Assembly: GCF_933775445.1 (NCBI RefSeq)
Contig: NC_065877.1
Location: forward strand, 5,766,001-5,830,000
Direction: 5' to 3'
DNA: 64,000 bases
Origin: Argentina anserina
Taxonomy: Eukaryota > Streptophyta > Magnoliopsida > Rosales > Rosaceae
Each line of letters opens with the position of its first letter. Position 1 is the stretch's first letter. Shown piece by piece: positions 11,636-23,400 of the stretch. The position numbers and the translations under genes were made by a program. Under the pieces are notes generated by a model that was not told the DNA's origin, ran no database searches, and worked only from the letters and a program-made list of their open reading frames with translations.

Positions 11636-13845
11636 AAACTTACCCCTCAGTTAGGTAATAAATTCAGTTGAGAAATAGTATATTGTGTACCTTAATCTAG
11701 GTTTAAGCTTCCAGGCCACACAGCTAAAGTTAAAAGACTCACCTGTTGCACTTACAATATTCTCAAGGAGGTGTACCCGTCGGCTAGGTAGAATTTCTAG
11801 AAATGATATCTATTGTAATCATCATCTCGTCTCTATATCATTGAGCTTTGATATCTAATCACAATATTATATGGACACATAGGAACAAGAATGTGGAGAC
11901 GAGGAGCTAACCTTGAAGGAGATGTAGCTAACTTTATTGAAACGGAGCAATTGGTGGAGTTTGAAGGTTTCAGGTCATCGTTGCTGCAGGTAATATTTAG
12001 GTTCTGAAAATATATCTTGCTTGAGATCATTTAATCAACATTTCCATAACTTAGTTGGTTTGGTTATTTATTATTCTCTTCCTGTGCCAAAATAAGGCAT
12101 CAGGTATACCTTGGGTTCATTATACACAGTGAAATATTGTTGGGTGTAGTGAAATAGGATAAAGAAAACTCCATAACACTGTTTCATATGTCTTTCAGAT
12201 TCGAGGTTCAATTCCACTTCTTTGGGAGCAAATTGTTGACTTGAGCTATAAACCACGACTTAAAATCAATTATCATGATCAGACGGTAAGTTTTTGTCCA
12301 AATTAGCCTTTTGTTATTGCTTCGTGATGATGCAGCTCCTTTTTTTTTTTTAAAAGATAATTTCTAACATGGCTACAGTCAAATGTAGTGGAGCGACATT
12401 TTCATGATCTTTTCCAAAGATATGGAGAGACGATAGCAGTAGACTTGACTGATAAAGTAAGATTTAAATTCTAAAAATTTCAATGTAGTTATGATGATTT
12501 TTTCCCGAGAGATATGTGTCTAATACTATATAGTTTCAATTATTATGTGAGGTTTATACTATCTCATATAATTGAAGTTTCATAACTCTTTCATTTATTT
12601 TACTTGTAGCACGGTGATGAAGGTCAACTAAGCAAGGCATTTTCTAATGAGACGAAAAATCTACCAAACATGAGGTGACCTCTTGGCACTTTTTCGTACG
12701 TACTTGTTGACATCCCCTGTTTCGCTTAGTTTACTATATAGTTAATTATAGGCTTCTTTTTCCCATTATAATTCTTACTATACAAACCCTTAATATGTCT
12801 TCTCTTCTGTCATTTATGATATTATAACAACATCAACGGTGAGAATTTGCCCTCAATTCGTTATTGATTGGCTATGGAAATATTTCAAAGGACTGACATC
12901 ATAATTATATAACTTTGCTTGTGGCAGATATGTTCCATTCGACTTCCATCATATATGTGGCAACTCAAATTTTGAAAACTTAAAGGTCTTATATGAGCAA
13001 CTATCAGAGCAACTTGAAAAGCAAGGGTAATTAAATTAGATGGCAATTTATTGCCAAATATCAGATTCATTTAACTATGAAAAAAATCCAGGTATTATCT
13101 GTAATACTGTTTTTAATCATTACTGTTCCAGCTGAGCAGATACTTTCTCGTTGATGCGGAAGGAACAATACTGGAGGAGCAGAAAGGAATTGTCAGATCT
13201 AACTGCATCGATTGCCTCGATAGAACAAATGTTACCCAGGTTTCTTAGAGTATTATCTAGTCTAATTGTTTCTCAGGAGTTGTGCCAATATATTAATATA
13301 GCATGCGATACCATGAATAAAAAAATGATAGCATGCCATCTGCCATACCATGAGTAAAATGCTGCTTCCTTCAAATGCATTTTGCAGAGTTACTTGGCTC
13401 AGAAGTGTCTGGATGCCCAGTTGCAAAGGATGGGAGTGCTTGATTCAACTGAGTCAATTTCTGTGTTTGATGAAGAGTATCAAAAATTCAGAACATGTAT
13501 GGACTTTTGTTTTATAATTCAAGTATTCGACCTTTCCAGAATTAGTCATATCTGTCTACTATTCTAACTTTGTTGTTTAGTGTGGGCTGAACACGGTGAC
13601 GAGGTAAGCCTCGAGTATGCTGGGACTCACGCCTTGAAAGGGGACCTAGTTAGGTAACTCCTATCGAAACCATGATTTTCAAGAATCATTGTCAATATTC
13701 AAAGTTTTATGTGATATTTTCTGGATCCATATTACACAGGTATGGAAAACAGACGTTTGGAGGAATGATTAAAGATGGGATGAGTGCTCTTTCAAGATAT
13801 TATTTGAATAACTTTCAGGATGGTATTCGGCAGGTAAGGAGCTAG

Positions 13846-13896
<51 letters not shown>

Positions 13897-14658
13897 AGTC
13901 CTCAGTAGTTCCTCATGATTGAATAAACTTGAAATGTATTCAGGATGCTGCTGATCTTATCAGTGGCCGCTATATGGTTAGGAGGGATGGTTCACCACGC
14001 CAGCCAGAATCCTTTTCTGTAAGTACTCTTTCAATGAGGAGTTTCTAAGATATATAAGTGCCGTAGAGTATATTATGTGTTAGTTTTCAGTTCCTGACAC
14101 AGTTGGTATAATAAAACAAGTCTCTTAGGTTCAGGTTAAGTTTGTAATGGTAGTAAATGATTACAGCTCATTGACCTCTTCATGTTTGGCAGACAGCTAT
14201 CAAAGCATGTAGTGTAGGTTGCTATAGTTGGGTATTAGGCCAATGGTCTTGCTGTGTGTGTCTATTGAAATCAAATTAGTAATGAAATCCGAGGTCTTAG
14301 CAATCTGGGGTTTCTCTCTAAGTCTGTCATTTTTTAGATTCAGAGTTTATGGTTTAGTCTTGACTGGTTATATGGTATATTGCAGTATCTACCGGTGGCT
14401 TCAGCTTTGCTAATTGGAGGTTTGACGGTGACATCTTTTACACTTCAGCAAGGTAAAACTATCATGGCAGGAATTCAACTTGATTTTGCCATCCTACTCA
14501 TAAAGTACTTAAAAACTATCTGTATTGCAGCGGGGCGAAACGCACACCAATTCATGACTTCTGTACTTTGGGCCGGAGTGACTGCCGGAGTAGCAGCAGT
14601 GGTGAAAGCTAATGGAAGACAGTTCTGTTCTAGACCTCGCTTGTGCAGACTCGTGTAA
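9845..14658 (+). CDS. SAC-domain phosphoinositide phosphatase, SAC6/SAC7(RHD4)/SAC8 type
   Basis: About 16 exons splice to a Sac1-like lipid phosphatase. The SAC domain runs from [11 protein letters not shown] through [52 protein letters not shown] and [11 protein letters not shown] to the catalytic CX5R motif in [15 protein letters not shown] (exon ending about 13240). The last two exons encode a hydrophobic hairpin ([18 protein letters not shown] and [18 protein letters not shown]), the tail anchor of the plant SAC6-8 subclass, which lies in ER or secretory membranes and hydrolyses phosphoinositides such as PI4P. Junctions follow GT-AG, except the intron after LLQG. There the only donor that keeps frame and family sequence is ATATCCTC at 11549, with AG at 11699-11700, a candidate U12-type AT-AG intron. 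A CT microsatellite lies in a downstream intron. The coding frame looks intact. Confidence 0.92.
11606..11632. repeat. (CA)n microsatellite in SAC intron
   Basis: About thirteen CA repeats inside the candidate AT-AG intron of the SAC gene. Confidence 0.9.
13851..13892. repeat. (CT)n microsatellite in SAC intron
   Basis: About twenty CT dinucleotides directly after the donor of the intron that follows the DGIRQ exon. Confidence 0.9.
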
Positions 14659-15948
14659 CATTATTCTGAGATAGAGCTGCTAGTTGCTTAAACAGTAGTT
14701 CTCTCAAACTGTGCAGAATCACATTGGGATTGTCGTTTTGGGCTTGTTACTTTGTGTTAGAGCTTCTAGTTCTGGATATGGAGATCTCACTACATAAATT
14801 TGGGTTGACAATTGACCGAACCAAAAGGAAATATCCCTTGCATAATAATAACTAGAATGAAATTGAAGTGGAGATTAATTGCTTACCCTCTTTTAAACAG
14901 TTTATCCAAGTTTTTCATAAAACAGCTGAATGATCATGACATGTTGGAGAGAGATGAGAATTTTCCCTCCTTCGATACTATGGCAACAGCCACTCAGTGG
15001 TATTGATTAAGAAGAATCATTGATTTACAGTCCTGGATTTCGTTTACAAAATTTTCATTTGGGTTAGAACTCGGCTCTAAGAAAGTGCTCAGCCTAAACG
15101 TATAAGCCTATAAGGCATCCGAATCAAACGGATGAGAAAGTTGTCTCAGTACCTGAGTACCATTACCAAATGGGACTAAGGGCTCGTAAATTAAACTATT
15201 ATAGGAGAAGGGCCCAAGAGTCAAAATGATAAAAATTTAAGAAAACCCATAAAACGACGTGGTTTTGCTGGATTGGGGTTTTCAGTTTTCACACTCTCTG
15301 TGTGACCTAAGCTCCAAAGCTCCTCCACCTTTGTCATAGTGAAGAAGAACAAGTAGCTACGACCTCCTCTACTCTTCTCCATCCTCGGTAACTATCACCT
15401 TCTTCTCCTTGTTGATTTCTGTTGAATGTAGTAACTGCTGCCACACTTAGACTCTTCTAACTATGAATGCGCGCATCTGATTTATCATGATTTCCACATC
15501 GCATTATGTTCGAATTTCCCTTAGAATTTTTCAGCTCCATCCACACTTTGTTCGATTATTTTCGGCGTCTAATCTTACTGAGGCGCATGCCTGAAGCTCA
15601 CAATTTCATTGTAGTTATAAAAAGAAAAGGAAATTTGGGAATTGACAACCATCACAAAAACCTAAATTTCGAAGAATTAAGTTGAATCAAGAGGGAAATC
15701 GATGTTGATATCGGAACATAGTTCCTTCGATTGGTGATGTTGCTGTTCATGTTAGTTGTTGTTGCCCTTGAGAAAATGATTGTATTGATTTTGTGAAAGT
15801 ATACCACTGGGATTAATGCACAATTTAAGTCCCCATTGTTGATTCGTTGACTATGATAATCTTAGGTTGCATGGCCTGTGAATGTAAGCAGTTACTTTGT
15901 CTGGATTTGTAGACGGCCATAGAGTCATACGCTTTCTCTATCTCGATC
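14659..15948. other. intergenic plus inferred 5' UTR intron of FAM210-like gene
   Basis: Contains the SAC 3' UTR and the promoter of the next gene. A donor (CTCG|GTAACT at 15388) and an acceptor (TTTGTAG at 15910-15912) suggest a 5' UTR intron of about 525 bp ending 36 bp before the start codon. No other coding exon is recognised. Confidence 0.45.
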
Positions 15949-16566
15949 ATGGCTTGTTGCCTGACTCTGCCTACTCCTTTTTTGCAACCCCTGTGCTGCA
16001 ATAAATTTTCGTACCTGAGCAAGCCCTGCGTTTTGTTGCCAAAGCTTGGCTACAGACAACTGAATCAGAACCAGTTTCGGCGATTGTCTTCGATTGATGG
16101 AAATAATACTGGTAGTCATTATTCTGATCCTGAACCTGAAGATTCAAGGAGGAATAGTGATAGTGGTCAGAGAGGTTCTGCCACATCCAATGATACGTTG
16201 GCGAAACTGAGGAGATATGGTATTTCTGGATTGTTGTCGTACGGGTTATTGAATACTGTCTATTATCTTACGACATTTCTCATCGTGTGGTTTTATGTTG
16301 CTCCTGCACCTGGAAAGATGGGCTACCTCGCAGCTGCTCAGCGATTTCTTAAAATAATGGCCATGGTGTGGGCTGGTAGCCAGGTTACTAAGCTTATTCG
16401 AGCTGGAGGAGCCCTTGCTCTTGCTCCTTTCGTGGACAAGGGATTATCCTGGTTCACCGTCAAGTTCCATTTTAGGTCTCAGGGAAAAGCTTTTGCAGCA
16501 ATTGTTGGAGCTTGCTTTGGACTGTCTTTGGTTTTGTTCTTTGCTGTAACATTGCTTTCGGCGTAA
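15949..16566 (+). CDS. organellar FAM210-like (DUF1279) membrane protein
   Basis: Single-exon gene of 205 aa. Residues 1 to about 45 are Ser-, Leu- and Cys-rich with basic residues and no acidic ones (MACCLTLPTPFLQPLCC), which fits an organellar presequence. A polar, acidic linker follows (SDPEPEDSRRNSDSGQRG). The core is KLRRYGISGLLSYGLLNTVYYLTTFLIVWFY, matching the start of DUF1279/FAM210 domains, with further hydrophobic segments (SQVTKLIRAGGALALAPFVD and IVGACFGLSLVLFFAVTLL). I count three to four membrane segments. In plants the family is predicted to be plastid-located and has no firm biochemical role; animal FAM210 proteins are mitochondrial. The PHF5A start codon lies 592 bp downstream on the same strand. 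Confidence 0.8.
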   Translation: MACCLTLPTPFLQPLCCNKFSYLSKPCVLLPKLGYRQLNQNQFRRLSSIDGNNTGSHYSDPEPEDSRRNSDSGQRGSATSNDTLAKLRRYGISGLLSYGLLNTVYYLTTFLIVWFYVAPAPGKMGYLAAAQRFLKIMAMVWAGSQVTKLIRAGGALALAPFVDKGLSWFTVKFHFRSQGKAFAAIVGACFGLSLVLFFAVTLLSA

Positions 16567-17157
16567 GCTATTTCTGGTCTGTTCTCAAGGGGTCGTATGG
16601 AAGTCATTGTCTTATGATATTTGGCAGCTGTAGTCTTAACTGATCCATCATTTTGTTGTCACTTCCTCCATCAGCTTCTTGTATTGCATTTGCTGCATGT
16701 TGCAGCATTGCTATAATTCAAGTACTGTTACTCCTGTCAAAAAATGATTGACGTTCCAGCTTGATAGTTTCTTTCTCATTATTATGCACACCTTCAATTT
16801 TATTTGCTGAAAGTTAGTAGACATGCACATAGATGTGATTTCGCTTCTTTCTTAAATTTAGTATAGTTACTATTCAGCTTGCAACTGTTGATGAACAAAT
16901 TTGAGAAAGAACGTTCATGACTGTTAGAAAATGTAGCATCTATTAGCAACTGACAAGTCAACAGGGCCATTGCTTTTGGCAATTTCTCTCAACAGGGCTC
17001 TAATTCTGAAACCCATCTATCAAACTAATTTCACAAGTCTTTTTTGGTTTCTATCTTATTGATTTATAAGCTATGATGCTGGTAATTTGGGAAAGTAACT
17101 GACATTTATACTTATGGATTACAATTGCAGGAGTAGCAATAGTGTTGTTGCAGGAAC
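16567..17157. other. 3' flank of FAM210-like gene and 5' leader of PHF5A gene
   Basis: No coding sequence. Possible splice acceptors TTGCAG at about 17130 and 17153, just before the PHF5A ATG, suggest that gene has an upstream untranslated exon here. Confidence 0.4.
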
Positions 17158-17490
17158 ATGGCGAAGCATCATCCTGATCTGATTATGTGCAGGAAACAAC
17201 CAGGAATAGCTATTGGAAGGTTGTGCGAAAAGTGTGATGGTAAGTGTGTGATATGTGACTCCTATGTGCGCCCCTGCACACTTGTTAGGGTCTGCGATGA
17301 GTGCAACTATGGATCCTTCCAGGGACGGTGTGTTATCTGTGGTGGTGTTGGAATTTCTGATGCTTATTACTGCAAGGAGTGTACTCAGCAGGAGAAAGAT
17401 AGAGACGGGTGTCCAAAAATTGTGAATCTAGGAAGTGCCAAAACAGATCTGTTCTATGAAAGGAAGAAGTATGGTTTCAAGAAAAGGTGA
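17158..17490 (+). CDS. PHF5A: SF3b complex splicing factor PHF5A/RDS3
   Basis: Uninterrupted 110-aa protein, exactly the usual family length. It begins [16 protein letters not shown] and carries many CxxC knuckles ([38 protein letters not shown]), which fold into the zinc-knotted PHF5A domain. PHF5A is a core subunit of SF3b in the U2 snRNP; with SF3B1 it forms the pocket around the branch-point adenosine. It ends in the basic tail [11 protein letters not shown]. The family is among the most conserved in eukaryotes, and all the cysteine pairs I can check are present. The CDS has no intron; an upstream UTR intron is likely. Confidence 0.97.
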   Translation: MAKHHPDLIMCRKQPGIAIGRLCEKCDGKCVICDSYVRPCTLVRVCDECNYGSFQGRCVICGGVGISDAYYCKECTQQEKDRDGCPKIVNLGSAKTDLFYERKKYGFKKR

Positions 17491-18749
17491 TCGTTCGCTT
17501 AGCTTAGTGAGATCATTTTGTTGTGCTCAAATATTGCCGCTAGCTTATATTACTATCAGTCGGATCTGCTTAGCAAACGTCTTCATATAGGACTCTGCTT
17601 ACTATGTGTTTGGGCTGCTCTTATTTTTCTTTACGCATATAGGACTGCTCCTGTTGTTGGCTCTTTTGGATGCATTGTCTTGTTTCCCAGTATGTGACAT
17701 GTAGTTGAGGAATGTAAAACGTTGAATCAGCTCTTGTTCATTGTTGTTACTCAGTGACATCTATCCATGGATGCCTTTCTCGGATTTACACTCGTGCAGG
17801 ATTCTATTAAGTTTGCATTACTCAACTAGGGCAACTTTGCTGTTACATAATTGAGTTTCCAAAACTGGTTGCATCTGTGATTCTGGCAAGCAACCATATT
17901 CGTTCGTTACAGCCATCATTACACGTTGGTAAATGGCCTAATCACTAGAGCTACAAACACCAATAACAGAAGAATCCTTATTCACATGGTCAATGCAGAC
18001 ATGCAAGCAGCACAAGAGTTTCTTCGTTACTTGTTTCACGTCAATACTATTCTAGAGATCATAAAATCAACGAGTACCTGAAAATATGTCAACAGTTGAA
18101 TGAGTTGATATGTCTCCTCCTCCTCCATCATTGGCTGTTCAACTATTTCAACCTCTTCAATTGGCAACACGAGCACCAATTGGTCGACGTACAAGCTTCC
18201 CTTCGTCACAGCCATCTGGCTTCCTTCTTCTACCTCTCTCTCCGATCTTAGCCATTTGCATTTAACACCTGAACTCCACCCCTTCCCCTTTCTTCTCAAT
18301 TTTTCACCCGATGACTAACATGACTTGTCTTCACATAACCTCTCCACTTCGCATTCTTGAGACGTGTTGCCCCGTCAGCCCAAAACCCAGAATCCCAGAT
18401 CCTGTAAATTTTTGGGTTTCCTTCCATGCGCTATCTGATGATTCTGATCTCTCCCTCTTCAGCTACACGACAATAAGCACCGAGCTCCAACTCCAAGTTA
18501 CCATCCCGACCTTTTTTTAGTTTAAATGGTCTTGAGTCGGTTTTGCACACCGACCAAAATCCCACAGAACTCTATTTTGGCGTCCAGTTCCACACGTGTC
18601 TTTTAAAACCTCGATCTCCCCCTGTCTTCTTCCCCCAATCCTTACCTTGCTCTCGAAGTATTCCATCCCATAAGTATCCACCCAGCCACCATTTTTCTTG
18701 GCAGCAAAACGCAAAACCGCTCACTCAAACTTGACTTTAGTTTTACTCA
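17491..18749. other. intergenic, DOG1-gene promoter side
   Basis: Contains the PHF5A 3' UTR and the upstream region of the DOG1-type gene. Short open frames on both strands at 18036-18734 have pyrimidine-biased, low-complexity translations and match no family I know. Confidence 0.45.
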
Positions 18750-19421
18750 ATGTCCTCTTTTGAAGCCTTCTTCGAGGCATGGCTGGTGCGGCAAGAGCAC
18801 TACCTCGACGAGCTCCAGTCGGCCCAGCAGCGGGCCGACGAGGTCCGTGACGTCGACCTCAGGGACCTCGTTGGTCGGGTCCTTCTTCATTACCAGCAAT
18901 ACTATGAAGAGAAATCAAGAATCGCCGAGAGAGATGTGTTTCGGGTGTTTTGTCCGACTTGGTTCACTCCGCTGGAGCGGGCCCTGCTCTGGATAGCCGG
19001 GTTCAAACCGGGTCTGGCATTCCGGCTCTTTACGGACTCCGTACCCGACTTGTCCGACGACCAGCGGGTCCGGGTGGCCCGGCTGATAGAGGAGACCCGG
19101 GTCGAGGAGCGGACGCTGAATGATAAGCTGGCCAAGATACACGAGAGCGTGGCGGCACCTCGGTTCGTCAACGTGGCGCGTCGTTATTCGCGGTGGATAG
19201 ACGGCGAGGGGGAGGAGGAGGAGGCGACGCGGTCGTTGAAGTCGGCATTGCGAGTGGTGGTGGCGAATGCGGACTTGCTGAGGACGACTATAGCGACCAA
19301 GCTGGTGGAGATGCTCAGCGGCGCTCAGGCGGTGAGGTTTCTGGTCACGGTGGGTCAGTTTCAGCTCAAAATTAGGAACCGTGGGTTGGAGAGGCAGCAG
19401 CGCTCCGGAAGGCGGTGGTAG
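18750..19421 (+). CDS. DOG1-domain protein (DOG1-like)
   Basis: Intronless 223-aa gene, markedly GC-richer than its surroundings. The N-terminus FEAFFEAWLVRQEHYLDELQSA is the start of the DOG1 (seed dormancy control) domain. Further matches are LVGRVLLHYQQYYEEKSR, the aromatic FCPTWFTPLERALLWIAGFKP (where DOG1 family members bind partners), and the helix DLSDDQRVRVARLIEETRVEE followed by the SVA segment. DOG1 itself delays germination and interacts with AHG1-type phosphatases and heme. DOG1-like proteins and the matching domain of TGA bZIP factors have varied roles. No bZIP region is present, so this is a stand-alone DOG1-like protein. Codon bias is strong in G and C at third positions. I do not assign a specific DOGL number. 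Confidence 0.9.
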   Translation: MSSFEAFFEAWLVRQEHYLDELQSAQQRADEVRDVDLRDLVGRVLLHYQQYYEEKSRIAERDVFRVFCPTWFTPLERALLWIAGFKPGLAFRLFTDSVPDLSDDQRVRVARLIEETRVEERTLNDKLAKIHESVAAPRFVNVARRYSRWIDGEGEEEEATRSLKSALRVVVANADLLRTTIATKLVEMLSGAQAVRFLVTVGQFQLKIRNRGLERQQRSGRRW

Positions 19422-20444
19422 TTTGGAACTTTTATTAATTGTTTAGTAAGCTAGTTAGTTAGTTACTTTCTTCTTGTTTTCTTTTTGTTTTTTGCTAATT
19501 TGATGAAAGAATATATATGAGTATAATAATGAGGATGGCACTAGTTAGAGAACATTTCACTTTGTTGTCTTTTTTCGTATATATGTTGGGTCTATAATTA
19601 GATACATAGCCCTCAACTGGTCCTCAATTTAGTGTTCTTTCTAATTGTTAATTACAATCACTAATACAATTGTTGTCTGGCGAATCATCGGATTGATGTT
19701 ATACTGCGAATTTAATTTTTTTTTAAATTTCAGCCTAACAATCAAAATTTTATTGTTATGATACTTTAAATTTAAATTTGTTTCCCAAGTTATCAACCCA
19801 TGCAAAGTAGTCAAAAATTTAAGGCGATTTTTGGATGTTGAGGTGTCCTACGGCTACGGCCCATTTCCTTGTAAAAGGGTTCATTCTTGCCTTCTTTGTA
19901 TCGAGGGATCCTGCTTTCCCTAGACCTATGTAGTGAGTCTTGTAGGTGGCGTGTTGTTGCTTACGACGTTTGGCTACGATTCAAGGCTTCTAGCTTGCCA
20001 AACTAAAAAACTTTTGGAGCACTCTTGACTGTAAAAGGGTAACACTTGTATTGAGCATCAACAGAGATTTTGCTTCTGTTGGAAGGTAGGCATAGCTTGT
20101 GCGAGACTGGAATTTGATGGAGTTGGAGACTTTGGTCCATACGAATAGAGCTGTGCAACCTTGACTACGCCGTATTTCACGAAACTTCGGGCCGGAAAAT
20201 GTGACGTTCAAGATTTTTGTTGTTTTGGTGAAAGTTGGGTTCGCCAGATTGATTGGATGCACAAACCTGGTTCTCAGGCATTGGATGATATGGCAAATAC
20301 AGTTGTTAATATACATCTTTATTTTCTACTGTCAACTAATCAACACTTGAAATTTGAACAATGCACGTCTGTCTATCTTATTTAAACCGTGTTGTCAAGA
20401 TAACACTTTGTATTCCAGAGTTGAGATCTACAAAAGTAATGCTG
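19422..20444. other. intergenic with an unassigned minus-strand open frame
   Basis: A 108-codon open frame on the minus strand (20316-19990; ILNVTFSGPKFREIRR, RTSYAYLPTEAKSLL) is longer than its neighbours, but I recognise no domain in it. Its amino-acid mix is not clearly random. It could be a fragment of a repeat or of non-coding transcript. The rest is AT-rich. Confidence 0.3.
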
Positions 20445-23400
20445 CTACAGGCGCCTTTGTTTGCTCAATGCAGCTGGTTTGAAGCTGGCAACTCCAGTGA
20501 TTTCCCGGCCTGTGACAAGGCTATTGATGTCCACTTTCGTAGGTGTAGATGGGTTCCAAATCACAGAAAGCCTGCAAGGTGAAATGAAATGTCAGAGACT
20601 TTTAGAAAATTGTACAGAACGATGTGTATGTAAGGACTTCAGTGCCCAGCATTTAGCCCCCCAATACCATACCAAGTTTAAGACTTGATGCAATCAGATT
20701 TACTTTGTAACACTGAAAATGCTGAACTATGTTAACACAAAGGACAGGAACCATCTGAAAGATATAAATGTACCAAACAAAACAGGTATGGTGGTGAGGA
20801 AAGTAAGGATCCGGATCCTGTTGCTCATTTTTCACTTTAAACATGTATTCTAAATTTGAGGGTAAGCGAGCATAGGAGGAAATCAAACCACAACACGGTT
20901 TGGGTATGTGGGTGGACATATTCTCCAAGAATTGGATACTTGCAACTTGGCAAGTGCAGCAAAGGATCCAAATTCTAAATTCTAAACTAAAATCGTATTG
21001 GATATGGAATCTTATCCGACTTTCTAGTTGCAAAGGTTTCATTCTCATCTCTTAGTTAGTTACTTATGTATGAATAGAAAATTATCTGACGTGACACCAA
21101 GTAATTCCCTCCCTGGAGCAACTGTTTGCCTTGCTTTCACAGTGATCCATGACTGAAGATGTACAATAATTTGTTAAGATTGGATACACAATTTGATAGC
21201 TGTAATAAACAAGAGAATGCAATTTCCTCTCACCTTGCCCATGCTAGCCTGACCTGGAGTCATTTTATCTGCCTCATACAACTTGCAGAGGCGCCAACCT
21301 ATAAGTATCATGGCTTGAACATTACCCAGCATATGAATAAGTTTCTCTTGGTTGATTTGAAAAGCTGCTAGGGTGCTCTGAATTTTTTTTCTCTCCTTCA
21401 GATACCTTTCAATCCCTCAAAGATCAGACTTGGTACTGAAAGCTTGAAAATAGACTCGGTAGAAGAGAAATGCAGACACATAGATACAGTTTTTATACCT
21501 GTGGCACATATCATAGACACCCATAGATATACCAATAGGTTGCCAGCTGTGATGCACCGTGAGAAAAAATGAATGCCCGTATCGTACCCGTATCGGATAC
21601 GGGTACGGTATGGATACGCTACATTTATGTATCCGTGGCTGAAAATACGTATCCATAATATGTACTATATAGTCAACTCACCTGATACGGTCAAAAGACA
21701 TTTTGGATACGTTTTGGGGTATAATTGTCAATGCCACGTTAAACATTCAGAATAACTATAGTACTAAACTACTAATTACAATTAGGTGGAGAGTCTAATA
21801 GCTCATTCCATTGTTGTATTTGCTTGAACTTATTAAGTATTTTAATTTATAAACTTATGTTTATTATAAAATTAATGGAATTTAGGTATTTTAATTGCTT
21901 GTTTGATTAACTTTTAGAATTTATATATATAATATATATATTAAATATTATTTTACAAAACGTATCAAAAACACTATATTTTAGAAAAGAACGTATCCCG
22001 TGTCATGCCGTACCCGTATGTACTTGTGCATCCTTGGTTGCCATGCAACCATGACGCGGGAAACAGCAAGTACCTATTTCCAGTAATTCAAAGTAGGCAA
22101 CATACAAACATAAGTAATCACTAGTTAAGAACAACTCATCATTTAATAATGACTTGATACATACAACAAATATTCTGCCTTTCGACAATTATGCTCAAAG
22201 TGCCTAAAAGATAGAACAGACTGCAAGAAATTATTTCTTACAATTGCATTATACCTTGCTGGTATCCTGAAAAGAATTAACACCAGGTAACCTATCCTCA
22301 TCAGGGACAAAAACTTGATTTAACAAAATATCTCCATTTTGGACCATACGCAAACCAATTTTCTTTTCTATTTTTGTCGCTTTCAGTCCAGGGACATTCT
22401 TGTTTACTATATATCTGAAACAGAAAGAGGAGAACTTGTGAGCTTTTGCACAAACTAGAGCATCTGCATACCAATGCAATACATTTCTCAAAAACAAAAG
22501 GGCACTATTCATGAACTATGAAAAATAATGAGAAAGGAATATGGAGCAGTATAACTAAAAAACTACCAAATATAGAGACTTTGCCGCACATTTATGATTC
22601 ACATACCCCTTGATCTGATTTGTTGTTGTATTCCTAGCAAAAATAACCAGCACATCAGAAAAGGTAGCGTTTCCAATCCAGCGCTTTTGGCCGTCAAGAA
22701 TCCAACCTCCTTCCACCTAATTATCCCAATTACATTAGATATGGGATAAAAATGAGAATTAAGACCATAATCACAGTTCTATAGGGATCTGTAAGCTAAA
22801 AGATACAAAACCAAAAAAAGAGTCATTTAACAAATATAAACAAGCAAATAGGCAAGGTTGAGAGCCAATACCTTTCTTGCTGTGGTTTTTAACTCAGCCA
22901 AAGACGGTAGATACTTCTGCTTTTGAGCCTCTGATCCACATAATGCTATTCTTCACAGCCAGAAAAGAGTTAGACCAAGGCATGACTTATCAACAGCAGT
23001 GTTTGGATTTTGGATCCGGTGCAAGATATTTTATTTCATTATTAAAGTAAAGTGGTATCAGTACAGCAAACAGCTAATAATTTGGTTATTTGAAAATTAG
23101 AGACTCCAAAGTACAAGATTTTCCAAGTTCTCACCAATAGTGAGCATGGCTAGTGATGAATGCACTAGGATGAAAGTCGAACATGTAGCATCAACCCTAG
23201 CAACTTCTTCTGTAGCAATAGCACTTGCTGTAACAGAGAGACCAGGACACCCATAGCCCTGATTGCAAGAAGGTCCAAAACAAGTTTAACGACCCATACG
23301 GACATACTCCAAATCACAACTCAAAATAATAGATATAGAATCCACTAGTTACCTTGATTGTGCCCCCAGCAATTCGCAAGGCACCGAGCTTTGGAATAAT

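Noticed and set aside
18543..18996. Several alternative frames before and inside the DOG1 gene
   Set aside because: GC-rich codon bias of the real gene opens other frames; none matches a family.
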